A stretch of 43,217 nt of DNA, taken from positions 1-43,217 of the forward strand of contig NZ_WHTD01000058.1 in assembly GCF_009379765.1 (NCBI RefSeq), given 5' to 3'. The notes beneath the pieces were generated by a model. The model made no database searches and was not told the origin of the DNA. It saw only the letters and a list, made by a program, of their open reading frames with translations. The position numbers and the translations under genes are program-made. This DNA comes from Actinophytocola sp. GTDB lineage: Bacteria; Actinomycetota; Actinomycetes; Mycobacteriales; Pseudonocardiaceae. Positions 20,786-29,361 of this stretch are shown here, in pieces (position 1 is the stretch's first letter; each line of letters starts with the position of its first letter).

Positions 20786-21180
20786 CGACACGACCCCCTG
20801 TGTCCCCCCGGCGCCGACACCTGATCCTCCAGCGTCGGGATCAGCCGCTCCCGTGGGATGTCCTTCGGCGGTTCGTGTCGCGCACCCGCGGCGTGGTGAT
20901 GGGCGCGCACCACCGTGGCATCGATCCCGACCGTCCACTCCGCACCGCACCGAACGGGCCAACCTCGCCCGCATGTCCACCAACATCGTGCACGAAACCC
21001 GGATAGTCGAAGTCCAACCCGCCGGTGGCGTACTTCCACCGCGCGTCGAACGCGAACCGGTCCACCGCCTCCCGGTCCGACAACCCCTCGATGCGTTGCA
21101 GCACGATCGTCACCGCCACGACCATCGCCGGCACCGACCGACGACCACATCCGTGAACAGGTCACCGACACGCCAACATA
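20786..21180 (-). mobile_element. IS1182-like transposase remnant
   Basis: The N-terminal part of an IS1182/DUF772-type transposase: LQRIEGLSDREAVDRFAFDA, RWKYATGGLDFDYPGFVHD, then VDMRARLARS in another frame. Only about 130 codons remain and they merge into the IS982-like fragment. Confidence 0.6.
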
Positions 21181-21240
21181 GTTAGCCACCCAAACACCAG
21201 TCACCTAGATGAGTGAGCCCCTCACAGACTCGCGGTTGGG

Positions 21241-22416
21241 TCAGAATGGTGGGGATGTTGGTTCGGGGTGGGTGATGGGTTCTGGTGTGTGGGGGTAGTG
21301 GAACCCGCAGGGTGAGACCCATTCCAGGATCCCGGCGCGTTTGATGATCTTCCAGCCGCCGAAGGTCTTGCCGCGGTGGTGGCTGCGGCAGGCGGGGTGC
21401 ACGTTGTGTTCGTCGGTCGGCCCCACCGGGAACGGCTCGCGGTGCTCCAGGTCGCACTGCGCGGCGGGGCGGACACAGCCCGGCCCCGTGCAGGTCGGCA
21501 TGGCGGCGTGGATGTGGTCGCGCAACGCTGCAGGTGGGGTGTAGCGCCGGCGCCCCACATCCAGGACACGGCCGGTGGCGGGTTCGGTCAGGATCCGCCG
21601 CCACGTCGCATCCGCCCGGTAGGCGAGGTCGACGGCTTGTTGGGCGGAGATGTCGCCGTAGCCGACCAGGTGCCCGGGGGTGTTGTCTACCGCCAACGCG
21701 GCGCGGGCCGGCAGCGTGACCTGCACGGTGATCTTCGCGTGTTCGAAGTCCTTACCCGCCAACAAGTCCAGGGCCACATCGGAGCGGAGTTGGTCCATCG
21801 TCCGCCCGTCCGCGCCGCCGGTGTCCCGGAGTTGGTGGGCGATCGCATCGACCCGTTTCGACGCGACCTGGACCCGTGCCGCCGACCCGTTGACGGTGAG
21901 CGCGGCGCACCCGTCCTCGGTCGGATAGTTGTCGAGCCGCCGCCGCGCCACCCGTTCTTCGTGCAAAGCCTGCAGGGCGTCGGCGTTCACCCGAGCCACG
22001 ATCCGCCGCAACGCACGGCAGAGCTTGACGGCCGGCATGTCCTCGACCTGGTCGAGGATCTCCTCTTCCACGGTCGCGGTGTCCTCAAGCGACAACGGCA
22101 GGGTCGCATCGGCGATCTTCGCGGCTCGGTACGGATCGAACCGGCCCGCTTTCACCGCCGCCAACGTCCGCGGCAACCGAGTCGCCAACGTCACCGCAAG
22201 ATCAAGACGCTGCTGCGCGGCGCGGACAGAGATCCGAAACAACGCGGCGACCTCCAGCGCATCGAACTCACTGCCACTGGCCGCCGCGAACAGGGCGAGT
22301 TGCTCCAGCAGCTGTCCCTCCACCCGCCAGGACACCCGCGCCAGCCCGAACGCCGTCGCCAACGGCACCGCCTCCGGGGAAGCGTCCTCGGGAAGATCGA
22401 CAATCGGTTCGTACAT
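21241..22416 (-). CDS. DUF222 and HNH nuclease domain protein (13E12-repeat type)
   Basis: A 391-residue protein. The DUF222 region covers most of it (residues about 20-300: LEVAALFRISVRAAQQRLDL; AGRFDPYRAAKIADATL; AKITVQVTLPARAALAV; GHLVGYGDISAQQAVDLA). A C-terminal HNH module CTGPGCVRPAAQCDLEH, HNVHPACRSHHRGKTFGGW has Cys pairs and catalytic His. This family is multicopy in actinobacteria and often moves with mobile DNA. ATG 22416 is seven bases after the minus-strand -10 box TAGAAT (22429-22424), so it is probably leaderless. A truncated relative lies at the right edge of the window. Confidence 0.93.
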   Translation of the reverse strand: MYEPIVDLPEDASPEAVPLATAFGLARVSWRVEGQLLEQLALFAAASGSEFDALEVAALFRISVRAAQQRLDLAVTLATRLPRTLAAVKAGRFDPYRAAKIADATLPLSLEDTATVEEEILDQVEDMPAVKLCRALRRIVARVNADALQALHEERVARRRLDNYPTEDGCAALTVNGSAARVQVASKRVDAIAHQLRDTGGADGRTMDQLRSDVALDLLAGKDFEHAKITVQVTLPARAALAVDNTPGHLVGYGDISAQQAVDLAYRADATWRRILTEPATGRVLDVGRRRYTPPAALRDHIHAAMPTCTGPGCVRPAAQCDLEHREPFPVGPTDEHNVHPACRSHHRGKTFGGWKIIKRAGILEWVSPCGFHYPHTPEPITHPEPTSPPF

Positions 22417-22721
22417 GTGGTTGATTCTACCGGAGGTCGAGCGCAGTTTCCGTTGCGTGGCAAGGGTTTCACCCCATCGAGTCGGCACCCACCCACCGTG
22501 ACCGCTCGCAGGCTCACTCAAGTCCACTCAGAAAAGATCTGTGAAGACGTACCGACACCGGCGATGAGAGCGCAACACCGGTAGGGCCGATGCCGCGCCG
22601 GCCGAGACCGGCCAAACCCAAGCGCGGTCGACGGCACGCTGATGTACTTCCCACACACCAACTCCAACCTGCGGGCATTCCGCCGGGGCGGCGCCGGTTC
22701 GTCCTCGTACCGGGCTGTACT
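22417..22721. other. 305 bp without a supported gene
   Basis: Contains the DUF222-HNH promoter at its left end. The rest shows no coding frame I can support. Confidence 0.4.
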
Positions 22722-22800
22722 CGGGCGGACCGGCAACGCCGCCAGCAGGAAGCTGGGCCGGCGAATCAGGTGACGAACTTCCGACGGGGGGCACTAGCCT
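22722..22800 (+). repeat. 79-bp repeat, copy 2: orphan promoter fragment
   Basis: Ungapped copy of 15275-15353 with six differences, keeping the GTGACG box and a -10-like TAGCCT (22795-22800). It stops four bases before the left end of the IS1380-family element; the VOC gene it once served is absent. Any transcription from it would run into the antisense strand of the transposase. Confidence 0.75.
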
Positions 22801-22804
22801 CGGC

Positions 22805-24466
22805 CTTTCATGTGTCCGTGGGTTGATCTTGGTCTGAGTTTGTTGATCTTGCTGTGGGTGTTGGGCGGATATGGGCGTGATTGTGCCGCCGACCTGCTGT
22901 GGTGTCGGCCGCTTCGGGTTCTTTCGGGTCGTAGGGGCAGGGGTGTTCGGGTCAGGTGAAGGCGGCGCGGATCTTCAGCCAGCCTTCGGTGATGGCGTCG
23001 GCGTGTTTGCAGGTGTGGTCGATACGGAGCCGGATCTGTCGGGCGCCGCGGGTGATGCGGGCGGCGACGTGCAGTACGAGGTTGCGGAAGGTGGCGATCT
23101 CGGCGTGGGCCAGCGCTGGTGTGTCGGTGAAACCGAGGAGTTTGGCCCAGCACACCAGATCGGTGGCGGTCAGGAGGGTTTCCAGCCACGCGACGTTTTC
23201 CTCCCAGCCGCGGCAGGGAAGATTACGCAGGCCCGTGTTCTTGGCTTCGCGGATGCGGTCTTCCACGCGGGCGTGCTGACGGTGGTTGAGTTCCAGCCCG
23301 GCGCTCTGCCCCGCGATGACGCGGTCGGGAATGTCGGTGATGACCGCGGTGATCCGGTGTCCATCGGCATCGGTGAACGTCAGCTGGGCACCGGGATGGG
23401 GACGTTCAGCACGCAGGATCACCTTGGCACCCTCAGGCCACGCCGACAGCTCAAGCATGCCGGTGACCTCGACAACCCAGGCACCGTCCCGGATCCCGCC
23501 ATCGGACTCGATCGCGGGTTCCCAGCATTGTTCGGGAACCTGATCGACAATGGCCTGGATGCGGGTGTCCACGGGGAACCCGAAGGAGAACCACACCCCA
23601 CGATCCCGGCACGCTTGAGCGAAGGCGTGCGTGGCGCCGGCGGAGTCCGAGCGGGCCACCACCCGCACCGCGTCCGGATCTCCCGGCCGTGTCGTTGTTC
23701 GTGGCCGCGCATGCTCGGGCAGCGCGGACAACGCTTGCTTCAGCACCGCGACATGGTCGGCCGCCGTGTTCGACCCGGCGTTTCCCGCACGCAGCAGCCC
23801 TGCCAACGATTCCCCGCAGGAGACCTCCGGACGGTCCAGGAACGCCAGCAACGGGTGGAACCCGAACGTGCGTTTCCACGTCTTGGCCGCGTTCTCCTTG
23901 TCCTCGGAGTGCGAAATCGTGATCGTGGCGTCGAAATCGATCTGCAGCAACCCCGCCAGGTCCGGGCCCGCACCCGCGGCCCACGCACGTTCCCGTGCAG
24001 CCGCCCGCGCCGCACCCACCCCCGACAGATGCGCTTCGTCGATCCGGTCCAACATCCGCCAGGTGGTCGGCATGCCGGCCACCGGCCCGCACACCTCATG
24101 CCGGTCGCCGAACACCTCGACGTGGGAGACACAGTCCGCACCATCAGCGATCGCCACAGCCATATCCGCGAACACCCGCCCCGGCGCATGCACCCACAGA
24201 CCGGCATACGTGTCCGCCAACGCCTCGGTCACCCCGTCCACCAACCCGGTGTCCTGGGCCAGCTCCCGCAACATCCCCACCCCAGCATGCGACACCACCC
24301 CGACACCATCCGCACTGACCTTCACCCGCCGCGACCGCCTGCTACGCTTCACCCGCGAAGTGCCTCTCTCGTTCGGCGACCTGGACTCTCGACAAGTCCC
24401 AGTTTCCCTTACCGGACAGGCACTTTCGCGTATTTACACCACGTGTCGGCCACCATCACATGAAAG
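22805..24466 (-). mobile_element. IS1380-family insertion sequence, apparently complete
   Basis: Left end CTTTCATGTGTCCGTGGG (22805-22822) and right end, read inward, CTTTCATGTGATGGTGGC (24466-24449) are identical over the first ten bases and match at 14 of 18. The resulting 1662-bp length fits the family. One transposase gene fills most of it. I see no target-site duplication, so one flank may have been rearranged after insertion. Confidence 0.8.
22952..24352 (-). CDS. IS1380-family transposase
   Basis: A 466-residue DDE transposase starting at GTG 24352. Recognisable parts are LLQIDFDATITISHSEDKE (first Asp), VVARSDSAGATHAFAQACRD (second Asp), HARVEDRIREAKNTGLRNLP (Glu region), and LVCWAKLLGF near the end. 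The frame is uninterrupted, so it is probably active. About 150 bp of non-coding IS sequence lies between its stop and the left terminal repeat; that stretch includes a short tandem of gttgatctt. Confidence 0.93.
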   Translation of the reverse strand: MKRSRRSRRVKVSADGVGVVSHAGVGMLRELAQDTGLVDGVTEALADTYAGLWVHAPGRVFADMAVAIADGADCVSHVEVFGDRHEVCGPVAGMPTTWRMLDRIDEAHLSGVGAARAAARERAWAAGAGPDLAGLLQIDFDATITISHSEDKENAAKTWKRTFGFHPLLAFLDRPEVSCGESLAGLLRAGNAGSNTAADHVAVLKQALSALPEHARPRTTTRPGDPDAVRVVARSDSAGATHAFAQACRDRGVWFSFGFPVDTRIQAIVDQVPEQCWEPAIESDGGIRDGAWVVEVTGMLELSAWPEGAKVILRAERPHPGAQLTFTDADGHRITAVITDIPDRVIAGQSAGLELNHRQHARVEDRIREAKNTGLRNLPCRGWEENVAWLETLLTATDLVCWAKLLGFTDTPALAHAEIATFRNLVLHVAARITRGARQIRLRIDHTCKHADAITEGWLKIRAAFT

Positions 24467-24473
24467 ACGCGGG

Positions 24474-25394
24474 CTAGCCATGGTCGGGCGTGCCGGCTCG
24501 CGCGGGTTTCGCCGTGGTCGTGAGCCGGAAGAGGTCCGGACGCGCGTAGTGCCCCACCACGTCGAGGTCGAGATACGCGCCGTCGAGCAGGTCCAGGTCG
24601 AGGTCGGCGACGAGCACCTCCCGCCGCTCGAACACGGGTCCGGCGAGGAAACGGCCGAACGGGTCGACGACGCAGCTCCCGCCGCGGATGACCACCGGGT
24701 CGGCGCCGAGCGGGAAGTCGGGCGGGTAGTCGGCCCGGACGGCGAACTGGGCGGCGGACAGTACGAAACAACGGCCCTCGACGCCGACGTGGCGCATGGT
24801 GGCCGCCCAGGTGTCCCGGCAGTCGACCGTCGGCGCGCAGTAGATCTGCACCCCTTGCCGGTAGAGCTCGGTCCGGTAGAGCGGCATGTAGTTCTCCCAG
24901 CAGATCGCCATGCCGACCCGGCCGAGATCGGTGTCGACCACCGCGACGTCGGCGGCGTCGCCCCGCCCCCAGATCAGGCGCTCGGTACCGGTGGGCACGA
25001 GCTTGCGGTGATGGCCGAGCAACGTGCCGTCCGGAGCGATCACCAGTGCCGTGCAGTACAGCGTGTGCCCGGCCCGCTCGATGACACCGACCACGACATG
25101 GGCCCGATGCCTGGCGACGGTCGCGCGGATCTCGTCGAACGTGGCACCGGGGATGTCGACAGCCGACCTGCGGTACCGGGCGAACAACGCGCGTCCGTCG
25201 TCGGTGCGTTCGCCGACCGTGGCCCCGAACGTCGCGCCCTTCGGGTACCCACCGATGAAGGCCTCCGGGAACACCACCAACTCCGCGCCGCCGGCCGCGG
25301 ACTCGGCAAGCAGTGTCTCGAAGCGACGCAGCGTCTCCGGGAGGTCGAACAGGCTCGGCGCGGACTGAACCACCGCGACGCGACGGGTACTCAC
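24474..25394 (-). CDS. Nitrilase-superfamily carbon-nitrogen hydrolase
   Basis: A 306-residue hydrolase with the full Glu-Lys-Cys triad: VVFPEAFIGGYPKG (Glu), HHRKLVPTGTERL (Lys), and GMAICWENYMPLYRTELY (Cys). The CWENYMPL form is that of true nitrilases acting on nitriles rather than ureido or amide hydrolases. GTG 25394 overlaps the stop of the upstream Sir2-NTPase-TPR gene (GTGA), indicating coupling. The same frame stays open through the middle of that gene, so a simple gene caller would fuse the two. The stop lies eight bases from the IS1380 right end. Confidence 0.93.
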   Translation of the reverse strand: MSTRRVAVVQSAPSLFDLPETLRRFETLLAESAAGGAELVVFPEAFIGGYPKGATFGATVGERTDDGRALFARYRRSAVDIPGATFDEIRATVARHRAHVVVGVIERAGHTLYCTALVIAPDGTLLGHHRKLVPTGTERLIWGRGDAADVAVVDTDLGRVGMAICWENYMPLYRTELYRQGVQIYCAPTVDCRDTWAATMRHVGVEGRCFVLSAAQFAVRADYPPDFPLGADPVVIRGGSCVVDPFGRFLAGPVFERREVLVADLDLDLLDGAYLDLDVVGHYARPDLFRLTTTAKPARAGTPDHG

Positions 25395-27713
25395 GGCGTC
25401 ACCACCTCGACGGTCGACGGAGACTGCCCGCGCTCTCGGCGAGCGAGCTCGGCGGCTCTGCGCAACGACTCCGCGGCGCGTGCCGGATGGTCGCGCTGAT
25501 CGACCAGCCGGTCGGCGACCGCCACGGACCGCTGCGCGACCGCGAGGGCCTGCTCGGCCCGGCCCAGATCGGCCAGCCGCTCGGCCAGCTCGACGAGCAT
25601 CGTCGTGAGGCCGGGCAGCGCGGTGTCCGGATATGTCTCGATGCGTCCCTCGTAGGCCTCGACGAGGCTTTCCGCGAGGAGCACCGGGAACTCGCCGAGT
25701 GCCGTCGTGCCTGGCGGTATGGCTTCCAGCAGCTCCGCGGGTAGGGCGGCGTTCTCGGCCAGCGTGGTCAGCGCCTCGGCCAGCGGGGCGGGATATCCGC
25801 CGACCAACGCCGCGTCGACCGCCGCCGGCGAGACGCCGGGTAGCACCGGACAGCAGCTCGGTCAGGCAGGCTCGCAGGCCCGGGCGCGTGGCCGCGGCGC
25901 GCGCCAGGACGGTGAGTGCCCGCCGGTCCTGCTCCTCCGCCGTCTCCATCAGCATGCCCATCAGGAACCGGGGGTTGACGACTGCGGCGATCAGCTCCTC
26001 CGCCAACGGATCCGGAAGCGACTCGTCCCAGTACCGTGACTGCCCGGACCCGACAGGTGGGTACAGGTCACGCAGCCACCGGGCGGCCCGGAGCCGGACA
26101 TCGGCATCCCGCAGTGCCGGAATGTGCCCGAGCGCGGCGACGGCCGCATCCTCGTCGGCGGCGCCGCACAGGATGGCGGTGGCCACCGCGCCTTCCACCG
26201 CGTCCGCGGGCAGCTCCAGCCCGTGCTCGTCCGAAGAACGCCGCGAGTAGGCCAGCTCGTGACGGACGAGCAGGTCTGCTGCCTGCCCGGTCCCGCCAAG
26301 CAGACCGGCCAGTACCGACCTCTGGAGCGCGCCCGGGGGTCGTGGCGCGTCCGTGAGTCCTAACAGGACATCCTGGTCCGGTGGCGAGCAGCGAAATCCC
26401 ATGGCGGTCAGCGCGGCCGCGTAGTCGTGCGCGACGTCCCAGGCCGCGCTGTCCAGCGGTGCGAGCTCCTCACTGGTGTCCACTTCGGACCGCAGCCCGT
26501 CCCACCATCCGTCTCGCGTGCGGGCGAGCAACAGTACGCGAGACGGGCCGGCGCTCGCCGCGTGCACGACCCGAGCCACTTGCTCCTGACGGGTTTCGGC
26601 GTCGTCCACGACCACCAGCAGCGGCCGGCGCCCACTCGCCGGTCGGCGGGCGTCGGCCGCCAGGAGCTCGACGTCCCACTCCCCTGTCGCGGCGAGCCGA
26701 TCTGCCAGCTCGAGCACGAGGCGGGACTTGCCCACCCCGGCCGGCCCCGACACGAGGTGGGTTCGCGCCCCGGTGCCCGCGCACCACGCGGTGAGCCGCT
26801 CCAGCTCCGCGGCCCGCGAGCGGAACCGCGCGGTCCGTGCTCGCGCCCGCAGCAGCTGACTGGGTCTCGGGACGCGTGCGGAGGTGCCGGCTCCTGTCCG
26901 AACGTCCGGCGCCGGCCCGGCACCGGAGCGGGCCGCGCGGGGCGGCAACTGCCCGACGATGCGTGGAAGAGCCTCGCTGAGCGGATCCCGGATGATCTCG
27001 GTCGCGATGCCGTCGTAGGGGGTGGGATCCCAGTTGACGATGACCAACGTCGCCCCGGCGTGAACCGCGCTCGCGCACAGGGAGCCCGCCGGTTCGACCA
27101 TGAGCGTCGTCCCGACGGCGAGCACGAGATCGCAGGTCGTCACGGCCTGCTCGGCGCGGGCGAACACCGCAGGGGACATGGTCTGCCCGAACATGGTGCT
27201 CGCGGTCTTCAGGATCCCACCGCACCGCAGGCAATGCGGCACGGCCTCGCCGGCGTCGACTCGCGCCAACGCCTCCGCCGTCGACGACCGGTGTCCACGC
27301 TCGACACAGATGACGTCGTGCATCGTCCCGTGCAGCTCGATCACCTGATCCGCCGGCGTGCCCGCACGCTGGTGCAGCCCGTCGGTGTTCTGGGTCACGA
27401 CCGTCGTGTCGATGTCCGAGCTCGCCAAGCTCGCCACCGCGAGATGGCCGGCGTTGGGTTCGGCCCGCCAGACCGGGTGCTCATGCCGCGACTTCCAGTA
27501 GCGGCCGCGGAGCTCGGGATCAGCGAGGAACGCCTGGTAGGTGTACTTCTTCTGCGCCCCCGGGCTCAGTGTCCATACTCCCGAAGGACCACGGAAGTCC
27601 TGGATGCCCGAGTCGGTCGAGACTCCCGCACCGCTGAGCACCACCAACCTCCGCACCCCGTGAGCCCACTCCGGAGTCCCGGACGACATCGGTACGGGAA
27701 CATGTGGAGACAT
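25391..27713 (-). CDS. Sir2 domain - P-loop NTPase - TPR-like protein, with one frameshift
   Basis: A three-part protein. Residues 10-245 form a Sir2 NAD-dependent deacylase domain: VVLSGAGVSTDSGIQDFRGP, VTQNTDGLHQRAG, catalytic His in ELHGTMHD, AVGTTLMVEPAG; the zinc site has C-x4-H then CLRCG instead of two CxxC. Residues 300-620 form a P-loop NTPase (HLVSGPAGVGKSRLVLELAD, Walker B PLLVVVDDAE), then helical repeats. The C-terminal TPR-like part (LAERLADLGRAEQALAVAQR) is in another frame from about 25846. One extra base (or two lost) near 25847-25850 separates the frames; corrected, the product is about 773 residues. The ATG at 27713 overlaps the EamA stop (TGATG). A STAND-like signalling or defence role is inferred. 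Confidence 0.8.
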
Positions 27714-28630
27714 CAGCGCTCCCTCCCGGTGCGCGCCGTTCTCGTCGCGCCCGCGGCGGCGGTGACGACGAGCAGCACCGCCAGCCACTGGACCGGACCG
27801 AGGATCTCGCCGAGCACGACCAGGCCGACGAGCGCGGCGACCGCGGGCTCCAGGCTCATCAGCACCCCGAACACCTTCGGCGGCATCCGGCGCAGCGCCT
27901 CGAGCTCCAGTGAGTACGGGATGACCGACGAGAGTAGCGCCACCCCGAGCCCGACGACGAGCACCCACGGCTCGAGCAGCGCCGTGCCGCTGTCGAGGAT
28001 CCCGACCGGCGCGGCGACCATCGCCGCCAAGGCCATGCCGAGCGCGAGGCCGCCGCCGTCGGTGGTGTGCCGGCCGAGCGCCGCGCTGAGCAGGATGTAG
28101 CAGGCCCAGCAGGCCGCCGCCGCGAGCGCGAACAGGATGCCGGCCAGGGGCAGCTCGCCGCGGCCCTCGGTCAACAGCGCCACCCCGCCTGCGGCGAGCA
28201 GCGCCCACACGCCGTCCAACAGGCGGCGCGAGCCGCCGATCGCCACCGCGAGCGGCCCGAGGAACTCGATCGTCACCACGATGCCGAGCGGAGCTTTCGC
28301 CAACGCCAGGTAGAAGCACAGGTTCATGGCGCCGAGGACCAGGCCGTAGCCGACGACCACCGCCCACGCGCGCCGCCCCATTCGAAACGACGGCCGCCAC
28401 ACCACGAGCAGCACCAGCGCGGCGAAGAACAACCGCAGCGCGACGGCCCCCGCACTGCCGACCGCGCCGAACAGCTGCTTGGCGAGCGCCGCGCCGACCT
28501 GGACGCTGACGATGCCGGCCAGCACCTGCGCGGGCGGCGGCACCGCGCCGAGCGCCCGCCCGGCCAGCGCGGTCAGGCTGACCCGCGGAAGTGAGCCGGG
28601 CCCGACCCGGTCGACGTGCATGGTGGCCAT
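27713..28630 (-). CDS. EamA/DMT-family transporter
   Basis: A 305-residue exporter of the drug/metabolite superfamily with ten hydrophobic helices in two EamA repeats (VLAGIVSVQVGAALAKQLFG through to LLTEGRGE; AGILFALAAAACWACYILLS through to LLVVTAAAG). RhtA-like members export amino acids or similar metabolites. ATG 28630 has GGAG ten bases upstream; a second ATG three codons on is possible. It is the first gene of an overlapping operon with the Sir2-NTPase and nitrilase genes, so its cargo may be a nitrile or amide-type metabolite; that is speculation. Confidence 0.9.
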   Translation of the reverse strand: MATMHVDRVGPGSLPRVSLTALAGRALGAVPPPAQVLAGIVSVQVGAALAKQLFGAVGSAGAVALRLFFAALVLLVVWRPSFRMGRRAWAVVVGYGLVLGAMNLCFYLALAKAPLGIVVTIEFLGPLAVAIGGSRRLLDGVWALLAAGGVALLTEGRGELPLAGILFALAAAACWACYILLSAALGRHTTDGGGLALGMALAAMVAAPVGILDSGTALLEPWVLVVGLGVALLSSVIPYSLELEALRRMPPKVFGVLMSLEPAVAALVGLVVLGEILGPVQWLAVLLVVTAAAGATRTARTGRER

Positions 28631-29119
28631 GCCCGCATACTCCGCGACACCCCCGACAACCGTCGCGCGGTTTCCAGATCCTGGGATGCCGGCAACTGCT
28701 GGCCGCGGCGCCGGCCAGGCGAACCCGCCACGCTCTGACCTGCGGAGGAACGAGCTTCCCGGCGGCGACGTCCCAGTCTGTGACGTACCGTGCCGGGGAA
28801 ATCGAAGATCAGCTGACGGAAGCCGCCCTGACCGCGGCCGATCCGACGTTCTCCACGTTGGTGGGCCACCCGGAGCACGGCGGCACGCAGGCCGGATTCA
28901 CGGAGATCCACTCGCTGCATCACCAGATCTCCGGCAAAGTTGAACTAGAGGTTTGTGCGGTGGCGCTCGACGCGATCAGGAAGCGCTTCGGTGCGCATCC
29001 TGGAGAGGTACTTCTCCGCACCGTGAACACGGTCCGCGGCTGGGTTCACCTGATGAGGCTATTGATCATGCCCTGGCGCCATGCCCTACGTTCGACACAG
29101 CTGAACGGAAGGAACCCGC
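28631..29119. other. 489 bp without a supported gene; contains hairpins
   Basis: No frame has convincing coding features. GGAGAGGTACTTCTCC (29002-29017) is a near-perfect palindrome flanked by CGGTGC (28989-28994) and GCACCG (29018-29023), forming a stem-loop. GTGAAC (29023-29028) and GTTCAC (29044-29049) form a second dyad. TACGTT (about 29089) could be a -10 box for the small genes downstream. Confidence 0.4.
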
Positions 29120-29176
29120 ATGGCGCACACCCCCGCCCGGAGCCCCGCCGGCACCGTCATCCGCTGGGCGAGCTGA
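29120..29176 (+). CDS. Possible 18-residue leader peptide
   Basis: ATG 29120 follows a good Shine-Dalgarno (GGAAGG) seven bases upstream and encodes 18 residues, MAHTPARSPAGTVIRWAS. It ends seven bases before the small membrane protein start, so it could couple translation. No family recognised. Confidence 0.4.
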   Translation: MAHTPARSPAGTVIRWAS

Positions 29177-29183
29177 GGCGCGC

Positions 29184-29345
29184 ATGAACGTCAAGAAGGC
29201 CCTCGTCCTCATCGCGGCCGCCGTCCTCGTCTACACCCTGATCGCCCACCCGACCCAACTGGGCGACGGCGTGCAGGCCGTGATCGGCTGGATCACCGGA
29301 GGCATCCAGGCGATCGTCGCCTTCCTGCGGAGCATCGTCACGTAG
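29184..29345 (+). CDS. Small single-pass membrane protein (53 residues)
   Basis: Begins MNVKKALVLIAAAVLVYTLI, a single transmembrane helix with a positive N-terminus, followed by an amphipathic or second hydrophobic stretch (AVIGWITGGIQAIVAFLRSIV). Proteins of this size and pattern (hydrophobic helix, a short PTQ linker, then an IVAFLRS-type end) are common in actinobacteria, usually unnamed. GAGG lies close before the ATG. Function unknown. Confidence 0.7.
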   Translation: MNVKKALVLIAAAVLVYTLIAHPTQLGDGVQAVIGWITGGIQAIVAFLRSIVT

Positions 29346-29361
29346 CGGCTCACCTGTCGGG

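Noticed and set aside
22859..22950. Short repeats gttgatctt near the left IS end as a CRISPR-like array
   Set aside because: Only two copies, inside the IS non-coding end; no spacers or cas genes.
24474..27713. A 1079-residue Sir2-NTPase-nitrilase fusion read in one open frame
   Set aside because: The middle third is Arg/Gly-rich nonsense, TPR-like coding appears in the next frame, and that frame stops exactly in a GTGA overlap with a sound nitrilase start. Treated as two genes with a frameshift, though the fusion remains possible.
28573..28923. Minus-strand 116-codon frame upstream of the EamA gene
   Set aside because: Overlaps the start of the transporter gene, is Arg-rich and shows no family or ribosome site.
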